NCBI GenBank assembly: GCA_021234155.1
Contig: JAJEKV010000034.1
Location: forward strand, 2,730,001-2,794,000
Length of the DNA: 64,000 nucleotides
Reading direction: 5' to 3'
DNA from: Isoetes taiwanensis
Taxonomy: Eukaryota > Streptophyta > Lycopodiopsida > Isoetales > Isoetaceae
Positions 51,400 to 61,175 of the stretch are shown here, in pieces. Below the pieces are notes generated by a model. It was not told the DNA's origin, did not search any database, and was given only the letters and a program-made list of their open reading frames with translations. Within the stretch, counting starts at the first letter, position 1, and each line of letters begins with the position of its first letter. The position numbers were made by a program, and so were the translations under genes.

Positions 51400-52200
51400 T
51401 AGACACGCACCGCCCTAACACCTTCTCAGCACCCACCTCTACCCAAGCCATGCCTCACACCATGCAGACCCAGAGGCTCACAGTGTCTAAGATCTTTGTG
51501 GAGCTAGGGAATAACCTCGCCGGTGATATACACCAGACCTCCTCCTTGACCAGCTCGCCCTCTGCTTTACCATAGAATTCCAGATACACTGTCCCATGTT
51601 CCATCTCACATTCCTGCACAAGCTTAATGCCATTGGTGAGAACTATACCTTTGTACAACAACCAGACCATGTTTTAACTCTTACTCGGTATTATCCCTCG
51701 CAGGCTGAAGCAGTAAGCGTTGAGGAACTTGCACGGGTAGAAGCACAGCGAGTCATTGAGATGGCCATGGTGGCCGATACCCTAAAGTTGGAGGCATCTA
51801 GTACCTCTACCTGGGCGACGGAGGCTGCATCATAGAAGGGATCATGGTCGCTTTGCCTTTATACTTCTACAACGAGGTTGGCCAGAATTTTGCATGGGAA
51901 GAAATCCCCACATACCTCGCCCTCGATCTCCTACAACCCATTGAGCAAGATATAGTGGCCATGCCCAACAGGTACAGAGCAGAGATGGCTAGGAGGATCA
52001 ACGTCTGTCAGGCAAAGAAAAGCCATGCACAACAGCAAGCAGAGCAGCAAACCAAGCGGGATGCTCATGCCAACCCGAGCCCTTTGGAAAAAAAAAGCCG
52101 TAAATATACAGTATGCAAACTTTGGGATGGTTATAAAGTGCATCTCCAAGCCGTTGGTGGAGTGAGTAAGGCTACGTCATCAGCTCGGCGCTGAGAACGG
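51400..52200 (+). other. Unrecognised coding-like stretch upstream of the H3 remnant
   Basis: Two open frames, 51596-51835 and 51844-52194, lie nearly end to end in different frames. The first is rich in Ala/Glu/Val (for example VEELARVEAQRVIEMAM). The second contains AEMARRINVCQAKKSHAQQQ, a basic, glutamine-rich, coiled-coil-like run. Such composition occurs in retroelement gag proteins, but no zinc knuckle or other hallmark is present. Confidence 0.3.
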
Positions 52201-52229
52201 GTTCAAGTCGCTATGCCCCCCTCCAGCCA

Positions 52230-52525
52230 CGAAGATCCTCCTCAAGTCACCAAGGAAGCCCCATAGGTGGAAGTCGGGCATAGTAGCCCTGCAGGAAATT
52301 CGCAAATAGTAGAAGACCACTGAACCTTTGATACAGAAGTTGTCCTTCCAGTGGTTAGTCCGAGAGATCACTCAGGAGTTTAGGACTGATCTCAGATTCA
52401 AGACGTATGCCATGCTTGCCTTGCAAGAGGCAGCAGAGGACTACATGGTAGCCCTTTTCTGATTTAGTCGCATCTATGCAATGAATAATCATGCCTTGTC
52501 ACCTTTATTGGTAGCATTAAAGGAG
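52230..52525 (+). pseudogene. Histone H3-like pseudogene
   Basis: From 52253 the plus strand reads RKPHRW, then a GIVALQEIRK stretch corresponding to the H3 N-terminal helix region. Two stops follow, then [20 protein letters not shown] (alpha-1), [20 protein letters not shown] and EDYMVALF (alpha-2). After a stop at 52460 and a frameshift, D-L-x-A and later IIMP recall the loop 2 region. The order and spacing match the histone H3 fold without gaps over about 69 codons. EAAEDY and REIT recall plant CENH3 more than canonical H3, whereas TDLRF recalls canonical H3; the origin is unresolved. Stops and the shift show it is not functional. It abuts the truncated gag at 52538 and was probably brought in by rearrangement or retrocopying. 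Confidence 0.8.
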
Positions 52526-52537
52526 ATATCTAGCTTG

Positions 52538-52936
52538 TTATTCCAAGCTATTTGCCTCCCCAGCAATGCCTTTCCTATCCCAATCCGAGATCTTGGTGTG
52601 CTCGAGGTTACATATGTCCCCTTTGCTCAATCTAGTACTCTTTCGTAACCACTCTTCCACAGCATCTGGGTCCACCACCACCGCCAGAGATTTCCCTTTC
52701 GTTGTAGACTTCCCATGGCCATCCTTGCTAGCAAAGGTCTCCAATACAGTTCTCATAGCAGTCGATGTGTCCAATATTGCCTCGAGGCTCTGTTGCACAC
52801 CTAGCAAGTCCTCACCCCATTTAGTTTGCATAGATTCTATATTCTTCTGGGTCTTCTGTACACGAGCATCCAACCCTTGTACATCTGGTTGCTCCTTCAT
52901 AGGAGTTGCCTGCACTAGTCTCAATGTGTTTTTCAT
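52538..52936 (-). pseudogene. Chromovirus gag N-terminal fragment
   Basis: A 132-codon minus-strand frame begins 31 bases inside the primer-binding site, the usual gag position in Ty3/gypsy elements. The product is largely helical with heptad-like spacing (for example VQKTQKNIESMQTKWGEDL) and a charged C-terminal part. It lacks the central gag domain and zinc knuckle, and stops where the H3-like segment begins, so it is a truncated gag. There is no match by eye to the gag-like sequence at 59361, so the two may come from different copies or families. Confidence 0.55.
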
Positions 52937-52966
52937 CTCAGCTATTCAAGGTCCAAGCCACAGCTC

Positions 52967-52980
52967 ATGTTCTGATAGCA
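52967..52980 (-). promoter_or_regulatory. Primer-binding site, initiator tRNA-Met type
   Basis: Minus strand reads TGCTATCAGAACATG one base after the LTR end. The common plant retrotransposon site, complementary to initiator tRNA-Met, begins TGGTATCAGAGC, so two of the first twelve bases differ. Its place between LTR and gag start makes the call strong. Confidence 0.75.
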
Positions 52981-52981
52981 C

Positions 52982-54765
52982 TGTTACGAACCAAAATCTT
53001 TGTGCCAAAATTTTGATCCATATTTACATTAAACTATCGGAGTACATAAAATAAGTAATGATTTCCACGAGGCTATAAACATGAAAGCCACATATACAGA
53101 TAATAAGATGACAACAACACTACACGATAAGTTCCACACACGTAGTCCCATCAGCTATCAAATAGTTTGCTGTGATGCTCCCTGCTAAATATACGGCGCC
53201 CGGCCGTACACTCCGCGGGAAATCCCCCATCCGGTCCTTCGACCGCACGGGCCCTCCGTCTATCCCGCACTCTGAAGTGATCCTAGTGCGGAAAGGGGAC
53301 ACGAAGGTGTCTTGCGTGCCCTTCCCCTATGGGCTCCTATCACAGCGGAAGCATAAACAACGTCAGAACTAGCAATAACAATACATCATACTACCTCGAT
53401 GGGTAGTCCATCACATATGCACAACTACAAAGAAGATAATCACATGCCATAAAACTTGAGAGCTCCTACCCATGGCTCCGACTCATAAGGAGGATGACTG
53501 ACTGGCTAGGCCTCAAGATAGAGCAGACCGAGTCATGGCAATGGCGAGGGCTGGCAAAAGACAATGGCTAAGGTTGACCACTCCATCCGCCCCTCCTGTG
53601 CATACTTTGCAGATGGCCTATATCAGGCTCTGACATGACTCTAGCCTTCCGGATACGCAATCCCATGGTATCACCCATCGGGACTACTCCAGGTTGCACC
53701 TCCCTGGTCCGTCGAGGCAGGAAGGGTTGCATCTCCCTGGGGTCTAAGGGCTCCTCGGGCGGCTAGAGAATCGTGGCGACACACGATTCATACCCGACTG
53801 AACCCCCCAAAACAAGAGCCAAGCTGACACTTGCAACTCTTGAGAGGCAGGGCGACACCATTGCCCCAGGAGGTGTCGGACCCATGCTCGGCCCACACGA
53901 AGTGACCGACCATAAGCCTAGCCCACTATGGGATCCCCCATAGCCCCCACTCGGCAGGGATCCTCCCTCCGCATTGCCTCTAGCCCCGTTGTGTAGTGCT
54001 GAGTCACATTATAGCCTCCATAGCCCGGTGGGTTCCTATGCACAGGCCGCAACTAATAGGAACTAAGGGATCTACACTAGGAGCATACTATACATGGCCC
54101 TAGGTCTCTACCCCCCTTCCCAATACAAGAGGAGCAACATGATCAACCAACATCACATACATCATATCATGATAAACATCATAAGAACATCTTAACCTAA
54201 TCATACATATCTAACTTATAGTTAAGGTTCCTTGATTAGGGTTTAAGATGTTCAACAAGGGTTCTAGGATGGCTCTACTCTAGATACAAGATACAAACCC
54301 ATCTGGAGTGCTATCTTCCAGATGAACTACTACGAACTCTACTCCACCTACCTGCTCCAGAAGCGCTTCCTCCCGTTCCTGGCGTCTCCATGCTCCTTGA
54401 CGTGGGTCGAAGCCTTGCTCCCTCTACGATCATGCACACACTTCGGGGGCTGCTGCACCCGGCTATGCTACGACGAACGATGCTCGAAACGGGGTTCGGG
54501 TGCGTAGATGAGTGTTCAGGTGCTAGAGTCAGGAAAAGGGTCTAGGGTTAGGGTTTGAGTCAATATAGGTGAGGGTCCATATGGGATGCCACGTGGCACC
54601 AATAGGATGGGGCCGTGTGGCGGTTGCCCAATAGGATAAGGCCATGTGGAAATGGGCCTTATCCTAAGGTTATCTAAGTGATTAACTTAGATACGTGCCC
54701 CTTGGTATACAAGGCGGGTCCAGGAATATACGTATTTATGGCGTATATTCCCCTGGAACGTCACA
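52982..54765 (-). repeat. Complete 1,784-bp LTR of a chromovirus
   Basis: Bounded on the plus strand by TGTTACGAACC at the left and GGAACGTCACA at the right, an imperfect inverted terminal repeat with TG/CA ends. On the minus strand it begins TGTGACGTTCC directly after a polypurine tract and ends directly before a primer-binding site. It therefore has both a 3'-LTR context (right side) and a 5'-LTR context (left side). Parts are strikingly GC-rich (53200-53300, 53690-54000). A 1.8-kb LTR is long for a chromovirus but not unknown. The open frame 54322-54507 inside it is incidental. Confidence 0.85.
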
Positions 54766-54780
54766 TTCTCCCCCCCTTAG
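54766..54780 (-). promoter_or_regulatory. Polypurine tract for plus-strand priming
   Basis: Minus strand reads CTAAGGGGGGGAGAA directly before the TG of the LTR, the position and form expected in Ty3/gypsy elements. Just upstream at 54784-54801 is a 7-bp hairpin (AATGCTG and CAGCATT around four bases). Confidence 0.85.
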
Positions 54781-54801
54781 GACAATGCTGTCCTCAGCAT
54801 T

Positions 54802-55596
54802 GCGTTAAGGTGACGAACCTACACTATCCCTGCAAAAACAACATAAATATACAATTTTACTTAAAACAATTAACTTCCTATTAAACAGTTAATTGTCAAA
54901 ATTTAGGCTATATTTGTACCTATACAAAATTATATAGCCTTGACAAGGTTACTCCCTATAATAAATCAAAACATTACTGGTTCATAATTTAAATCTAAAT
55001 CATGGTTCCCCTATCTTCTCGTAATGCGCCCCTCCTCGATGCTCGCTTCTCACTTGCCTGCACGAGTAGCACATTACGTTAGTTTAGTTAATAAGTTTGT
55101 GGTTTTAGGGGACCACCCTCCTTACCTACCTCCTCGAGCCGAACTACTAGCTCGAGGTTACCCTACTACCTTGCACTCGATCATGGCCCTTTCGGATTTG
55201 AGCTTAAGGACCATTTAAGATGATCCTATCATCGCCCATGATCAAGTGCTACCCCAAGGGTTTTAAGCTAGGGAACGTCTCACGATCCCATCATCGCGCA
55301 TGATCACTTTGACCTTCACCATGACCCCCCCTATAGCCAGGTGTGCGAGCCCCGCATCGTGGCATAGGGAGCATCCGACCGATGTCCCATCATCGCGCAC
55401 CATGCCTTACTTCCTCTCTCGCAGGACCCTATTGGTCATGCGCACCTCTTGGTGCATGTTGGCTTAGAGAATGCCTTAAAGGCTTATCTCATCATCGCCT
55501 ACACGTTCCAAGATTCTGGCACATGCACTCTACTAACTAGAATACATGAGCCAGAACTTAAGGCTAACTAAGAAACATACTAAGCTAACCTTGGGG
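54802..55596 (-). other. Element 3' non-coding region with CATCATCGC repeats
   Basis: Between the chromodomain stop and the polypurine tract are about 800 non-coding bases. A phrase YATCATCGCSCATGATCA or close variants recurs near 55229, 55290, 55387 and 55489, each 60-105 bases apart and embedded in otherwise diverged sequence. This is an old tandem repeat inside the element. Confidence 0.6.
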
Positions 55597-56075
55597 TCAA
55601 CCAAATCGGAGACATTTGGGGTCGACCAAATCGGAGACGACTCGCCCATCAAACTCCTTCATAAACTCTGGGTATTGCTTCTCCAAATCCTGCTTTAATA
55701 CCCATATCGCGTCTTCCACGGGCAAGTGCTTCCACTTGACCAAATACTGGAGGAACTGAGATCTCCTAGTCTTCTTGAATGACTTATCAAGAAGTAACTC
55801 AGGCACAATTTCAACTTGCTCCTCTGTCATTTCCAACAAAGTTGGAGTATCCAAAACCTCCTCAGGGTTTGGGTTGTGCCTTTTCAATAAACTTACGTGG
55901 AAGACCTTAAGGTGGGCCGAGAGATCCAACTTGTAGGCCTGAGAGCTCACTCTTCTCTAAGATCTTGAATGGACCGGCCCACCTAGGGGCGAGCTTCTTA
56001 CAATTGCCGATGCGAAGCTTCCCTTGCTTAACCTTTACTTGAGCCAAACTTTATCTCTCACAACAAAACAACTAT
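55597..56075 (-). pseudogene. Integrase C-terminal (GPY/F-like) region and chromodomain
   Basis: From about 56070 leftward a FVVRDKVWLK reading and, after frameshifts, GPVHSR-like sequence represent the integrase C-terminal module. The frame 55950-55597 then gives LSAHLKVFHVSLLKRHNP, a linker rich in Glu/Leu, and a chromodomain core (SQFLQYLVKWKHLPVEDAIW). Chromodomains at this place define the chromovirus clade and are thought to guide integration through histone binding. The Y-x-V-K-W and second W positions are kept, so this is the best-preserved part of the element. The last 24 bp of the frame are duplicated just past the stop (55591-55638). Confidence 0.85.
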
Positions 56076-56409
56076 CGAGGAGTTTTATGTCTATCTGCTA
56101 GACTCTTCAGATATGCCCATGCTGTTTGAAGAGACTCTCACACTTCTACCAAAAGCTACCGCATATATGCTGTCGTTGTTGAGAAACTTCCACCTTGGGC
56201 ACTAGATTATGCTACATAACTTGATAACTGTAACTGATCATGGGGGAGACATCTTCGATGACTCTTGCTTCATATTATTGTACGTAATTGACCAGGTGGA
56301 TGTACTCGGCCCATTTGGATTACTTGTTCAAATCATAGTTTCTCAATGTGCTCTCCAAAATTTCTCCAAGGTGCGGTCCCTTTGCCGGTTTGACTGCAAT
56401 TGATAAGCA

Positions 56410-56830
56410 AAACTCATCAACAAGTTGGTGCAGCTCGTGTTGAAGAAGTCTTGCTAAACGTCGCTAAAGAACTTCGGATCTCTATTGGTGATGATCGACC
56501 TGTGCATTCCATGCAGCCTAAAAGAACTCTTATGTAGACCGCACGGCTAGATCCAAGGCGGTGTCTATGGTGTGGCATGGCAAGTATGTGCCCTTTTGAT
56601 AAGCTATATACCACAACCATCAAGGCTTCAAAGCTTCTTGTTGTCCTTGGAAGGCCCGCTATGAAAACTATGTTGAAGACTTCCCACTTGGCGTCTGGCA
56701 CCACCCAATGTTCCAAAACTCCTGGAATTTGAAGTTGTTCTGCCTTTGTCTGCTGGCTCCACTGACATTCTTGGATATGTCTGATTATCTGCTTCTTCAT
56801 GTCCGGCCAGACGTAGCTACTTCTAATCTT
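56410..56830 (-). pseudogene. Ty3/gypsy integrase zinc-binding and catalytic core
   Basis: The minus strand gives MKKQIIRHIQECQWSQQ (zinc-binding region, with the second Cys of the usual C-x2-C replaced) and then KWEVFNIVFIAGLPRT. The first catalytic Asp is expected near FIAGLP and is replaced by Val. After a frameshift, LHGMHRSIITNRDPKF (about 56515-56468) follows, where the usual Ser-Asp is Thr-Asn. Two catalytic positions thus appear lost as well as the frame. The catalytic Glu region is not readable. The order RT, integrase, chromodomain confirms a Ty3-type pol. Confidence 0.8.
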
Positions 56831-57129
56831 GAAGTAGGCCTTTATAAATTTTGCATGGCCGGAAATAGGGCTATTATGCGTGTCATGGAAGATTTTTCTT
56901 ACTTCTTATACTTTGAGTATGCATAGTTGTTCTTTGATATTAAAGATTACCTTCCTTTTTAAAATATTTGAAGGTTTCTCTTTCTTACTCTGTCCTTGCA
57001 CTCTTGTAAAGACTAGCCCATATGTGCTTGAACTCCATGTTGGGGGAGATGGCTTCTTCTATCTTCTTGCTGAATTCGCTTGTCGAAGTGGAGATGGCAT
57101 TGCAAATTGATGCTTCAAAGGCTTGTCAA

Positions 57130-57640
57130 TGAGTGGCGGCGTCTTAGTCTCCATGGCTTCCCTCAATTGGGCTACATGCTCTTCCATTAATTTGCTGTAG
57201 ATCACGATGTCGTTGAAGAGAGATTGATGAAGAAATCATCCAAGGAATCTTCGAAGATGTCGTCCTCAAATGCATACAAGTTGGTGGAGCATTCCATAGG
57301 CTCAAGGCCATTACTGTGAAATCATAGTGCCCATACCGAGTTCTGAAGGAGTCTTATAATTATCTCCCCCCTTCATCCTTATTTGATAATTGCCCGAACT
57401 TAAGTCGATTTTGTAGAAGAATCTTGCTTCTTGGGGCTGATCCATTATGTCGTTTGCTTGTTGAGTTGCCCATGGTTGATATACATCTTCAGACATCCAT
57501 CCTGGCCGAAAGGATCCCAAGTCGATCAACTCCTACAACTACTTCTTGAGCTCTGATAGCTCGGAAGTGCTCATTTTGCTGGTCGGCTCTGCATCTGGTG
57601 CAAGAGTGGTTTCAGACTCTACGCCTCTATAGAGCAAAAG
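57130..57640 (-). pseudogene. Ty3/gypsy reverse transcriptase remnant
   Basis: Upstream, MSTSELSELKK leads into a reading with ELIDLG. In another frame DGCLKMYINHGQLNK represents the fingers motif. ARFFYKIDLSSGNYQIR (in the frame 57529-57311) is the palm A motif with its Asp. MALSLWNAPPT follows, and near 57221-57181 FNDIVIYSKLMEEH, where known elements have an Asp-Asp pair; only one Asp is left. Segments between DGCLK and ARFF and before DGCLK are shortened. This is a dead RT with at least three shifts. RNase H should lie at 56830-57130 but is not recognisable. Confidence 0.85.
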
Positions 57641-57960
57641 CTCTCAAATTTCATCTGGAGGTATATCATGGGACTTCTTGATTAACTTAGAAATTGGCCG
57701 AGGCAACTGTTTCGAAGTAGCATCTTCCTTCTTACTCTTATGGTCGGGGTCGACAACTTGTAGCTTATGTACGACCTCATTCCTCATGATGCACTTAAGT
57801 AATTGCCTTACTGACATGCGTTGCACGATTGGAATTACTTCCTTAACTTAAATTATAAGGTACTTGCCCTTTGGTGCTGGGATAAATATCTCTTGCTTAT
57901 AATAATCAATTATTGCCTTAGCCGGCTTTAATATTACATATCTATTATGAGGTCATATTT
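57640..57960 (-). pseudogene. Region between protease and RT
   Basis: KQEIFIPAPKGKYLI (about 57895-57850) and the frame 57826-57644 (VQRMSVRQLLKCI and a lysine-rich tail) resemble the segment that follows the aspartic protease in plant Ty3 elements. A protease DTG or DSG motif could not be found. Confidence 0.5.
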
Positions 57961-58299
57961 GCCAATGTACATAAGTTGGTGCCGATGCTCTACTGTGCTT
58001 CGCTTAAGGCTGATGTCGACTTGACTCTTGTTCCGTTGGTGCTGCTAATTACTCGGCCTTGCCTTAATTATTGGCCTAGATTTAGACTTAAGAGTCTTGC
58101 TCTTAAAGATGTCCGCCATCTAGAAGGTGCAAAATTACAAGTTAAAGAACTACTTACATAAATCCTATGGCCACAAGTTTAGTAAGTATGACATTACTTT
58201 TGAGCACACATAGAAAACTATATGATTAGATAATTATTCTTGTTTTATATCTAATCTATACTCTAGGATCTCCCTTTTCTTAATTATTGCCCTCTTGGA

Positions 58300-59447
58300 A
58301 TAGTCCCACCTTTGAGTTGAAGCCATCTAAGAAGTTAGCCGGACTTATTAGATTGCTTCTCTTCATTTGGTCGGATTATTCCTTGTGCTGTGGAGTACTC
58401 GTCATATACATGGTTGACGATTATCCTATTATTGAATCCTTCTTAGCGAGGCGATCACGCTCACGAAGAGGTTCCAATATGTTGGATATCTGCCAGCAAT
58501 GTATACAATTATTGTACTCCATACATTTTCTTCCCAATCCTTGAAGCTTTGCTCCATTCTTGGGTACATCCCTTCTAAAAGAAATAACAAAAAAAATCTA
58601 CTCGAAATTTCGTCCCAATCCCATCATGGATGTTATCACCCGTAATTCTAAGAAACTCAACTATCTGATAGGTCCTCTAACTTGCTTAGAGCTGGTGTAG
58701 CCATTAGTCATTGGAGTAGCAAGTCGATGATCCATAATTTGTTGAAAAGAATCTGGTCTCCTTGGAGTTGCTGTATGATCATTCAAGTGCCCTGCTTTCT
58801 TTCATTGAGCATATTCTGACTCTGCTCATCCTTAATGTTGATGTCGACTACCTTCATTAACATATCTCTCTTAGTGGACTTGCTGATGTAGTGGGGACAT
58901 AAGGCTCGGTGTTGCATCCCAAAGGCTTGAAGGTAATGTTCACCACTGCGTAGAATCTTTCGTATTTGACATCTGCCTTGAAGGTTATGAGATTTGAGGA
59001 TAATTCTTCTAACTCCTAAATTGATATTGTTGTGTTGACCTTGTCGGTTTGATTCTTCATCTTGGCGGCCACATGCTGCTGTTATAAGGCTGAAGACAAA
59101 GTCGAGTGCTTTACCACTTCTAACTGTGCAACTTCTTTTTCTGAGAGAAGTTTATTTGCATCCATCTGCAGGGACTAATCTTGACTGATCAATTAATAAT
59201 GCTGGTATTTGGTCCCTCATGATGCCTCTTCTTGATGGTGTTTGACCTCCAATCTCTAAGGTAGAAGATTGCCGTGATCTTGAGATGGTGCTGTCGAGGT
59301 TGATGCAGCTGCTCTGAAGTATCGGGGCTGAAGAGGAAGAAGTTTGTTGCAGTTTTGCCATATTCCTATTCCTGAGGAGCCCACCCTTGCTGGCTTGTAA
59401 TACCTCCTTAGCCGAAGCATCTTTGCTTGAAGTCTGAATCTGATACT
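58300..59447 (-). pseudogene. Gag-like region and weak primer-binding site
   Basis: An ATG at 59361 opens MAKLQQTSSSSAPILQSS. After shifts, helical, Glu/Lys/Gln-rich readings continue (for example LLSEKEVAQLEVVKHSTL, near 59140), in the place expected for gag. About 75 bases upstream, TAGTATCAGATTCAGAC (about 59450-59434, minus strand) resembles a tRNA-Met primer-binding site, but no LTR matching 52982-54765 begins beyond it. No zinc knuckle found. The assignment rests on position and composition. Confidence 0.4.
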
Positions 59448-59449
59448 AC

Positions 59450-60500
59450 TATGGCCTCTATATCTGCTATAATTGCCCTTCCTAGGAGGTATGCTCAGTC
59501 TCATCCTTCAAAACTCTTGATATCATAAGTTGATGAAGTCATCTACTTGTTGGTGGCATAGCTGTGACATTAGTCATCGATGTGGCGTCGTTCCTCGAGA
59601 CAATATGGCACTTGGAGAGTATCCTTGACTAGGAGGTGTTCCTCCTCTAATGTCATCAATTTTATAAGTGCCGTAATGCCCGTTGGCTGTTGCATAGCCC
59701 TCTTGGCAATTCTTGTGTCTAATCTTGATGTCGCAGTCGTCCTTCCGATAGGCTCCCCTTTCTTAATTTATGTTCGGGCTTCCCTGTACACCATCTTGGC
59801 TTTTGATTTGCTGAAGTTTCCTCCGTAAGTTTGCCCTCTGCTTTCAATTTGTTGATGTTGTCAAGTGTCCCCACTGTCGAGGCTCGAGGATCCGGAATGA
59901 AGGTTCTCCTAACCTATTTTACTGCTCTAAAGTGCACAAGGCAATTAATACTATCACAAGAAGAATTACTTATGTCTACTCTATTCTATTCTACAATCCC
60001 TATTTTTATACCTTTATCCACTCTACCTCAAACGACCCACTTGGCATTTGGCACTTTACTAGGCACTGAGAAAGGTACTTATTTACTGTTATGGGGTGGT
60101 AGAAAGAGAGTTATTCACTGGGTGTACTTGGTGTGCTAGATTGAATTACCTAGATAGAATGAATTGCGAGACAATTATCTATGATACAAGGCATGGCTGA
60201 AGACACTTGATGATAGTGCACCTATAACTTGTGTTGGTGTATCATACCAACGTGTGACAACAATTTCTAAGGCCTTGGCAACTAGCTGGCTTTCTAAGAA
60301 AAAGGTTTAACTATACTACCTGTATGTAGACAAGAAGACACTTAGCAAGATAAGAGCGACAACTAAGCTGGGATGAATGCCGATGCTGTCTCTATCTAGC
60401 TTAAAGATCTTGGTTCTAAGTCTAAGGCTTGGCCATTAATATTATCTAACATTATTAAAGCTTAAATCTAATTAAGAATTATAATTCAAACATAAATAAC
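59450..60500. other. Possible degraded LTR/flank, nothing firm
   Basis: Should contain the 5' LTR if the element to the left were complete, but no similarity to the 53-kb LTR is visible. Short frames only, including plus 59831-60139 (102 codons, no domain). Confidence 0.3.
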
Positions 60501-60501
60501 A

Positions 60502-61175
60502 CACATGAAATCGAATCGGATGGATTCGCGCGAATGTGGCAGGGGCCTAGCATGTGCACTAAGAACTTTTTAATGCATTTTTGCAAAATCCTTGGTCAAT
60601 AACACATGAAATCGAATCGGATGGGTTCACGCAAATGAGGCAGCCGACCTCGATGGAGAAATCGGATGGGTTCGCGCAAATGAGGCAGCCGACCTCGACG
60701 GAAGAGCCTCCTGCGCGGACTCTTCCGATTTGGCTGATGAAATCGGAGGCAGCCGACCTCGACGGAGAAATCGGATGGTTTCGCGCAAATGAGGCAGCCG
60801 ACCTCGACGGAGAAATCGGATGGGTTCACGCAAATGAGGCAGCCGACCTCGACGGAAGAGCCTCTTGCGCGGACCCTTCCGATTTGGCTGATGAAATCGG
60901 ATGGGTTCGCGCAAATGAGGCAGCCGACCTCGACGGAAGAGCCTCTTGCGCGGACCCTTCCGATTTGGCTGATTTCTGCCAAAACTTAAAATTTTTAAGG
61001 TTTATAAGATCCTAACATGCCTATTTGGATCAATCCTAAGCTAACTAGCAATTTATTTCAAGCAAAATGGGCATCTAGAAGGGTCAAATTGGGTTAATCG
61101 GAAGGGTTCGCGTGAAATGGAGTTCCGTCGCGAGCGGAAGGCGTTTTGGCGTGGACCCTTCCGGTTTGGCTGATT
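60502..61175. repeat. 45/81-bp tandem repeat with GC-rich core
   Basis: Units begin AAATCGGATGGGTTCGCGCA. A short form is 45 bp (ending at CGACGGAG) and a long form is 81 bp (adding GCCTCYTGCGCGGAC and CTTCCGATTTGGCTGATG). Order from 60602: short, long, a 28-bp deleted unit, short, long, long. A partial unit lies at 60502 and a strongly diverged one at 61095-61175. Arms CCGATTT and AAATCGG pair across long-unit joints; GGAAGAG and CTCTTCC pair inside the first long unit. Frames stay open on both strands because 45 and 81 are multiples of three; that alone does not show coding. Confidence 0.95.

Noticed and set aside
59450-60500. 5' LTR matching the 53-kb LTR
   Set aside because: No shared blocks could be found between this region and 52982-54765, despite a weak primer-binding-site match at its left edge.
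60581-61015. 144-codon frame over the tandem repeat as a repeat protein
   Set aside because: At least three other frames over the same array are equally open because unit lengths are multiples of three. A 28-bp unit shifts the frame inside the array.
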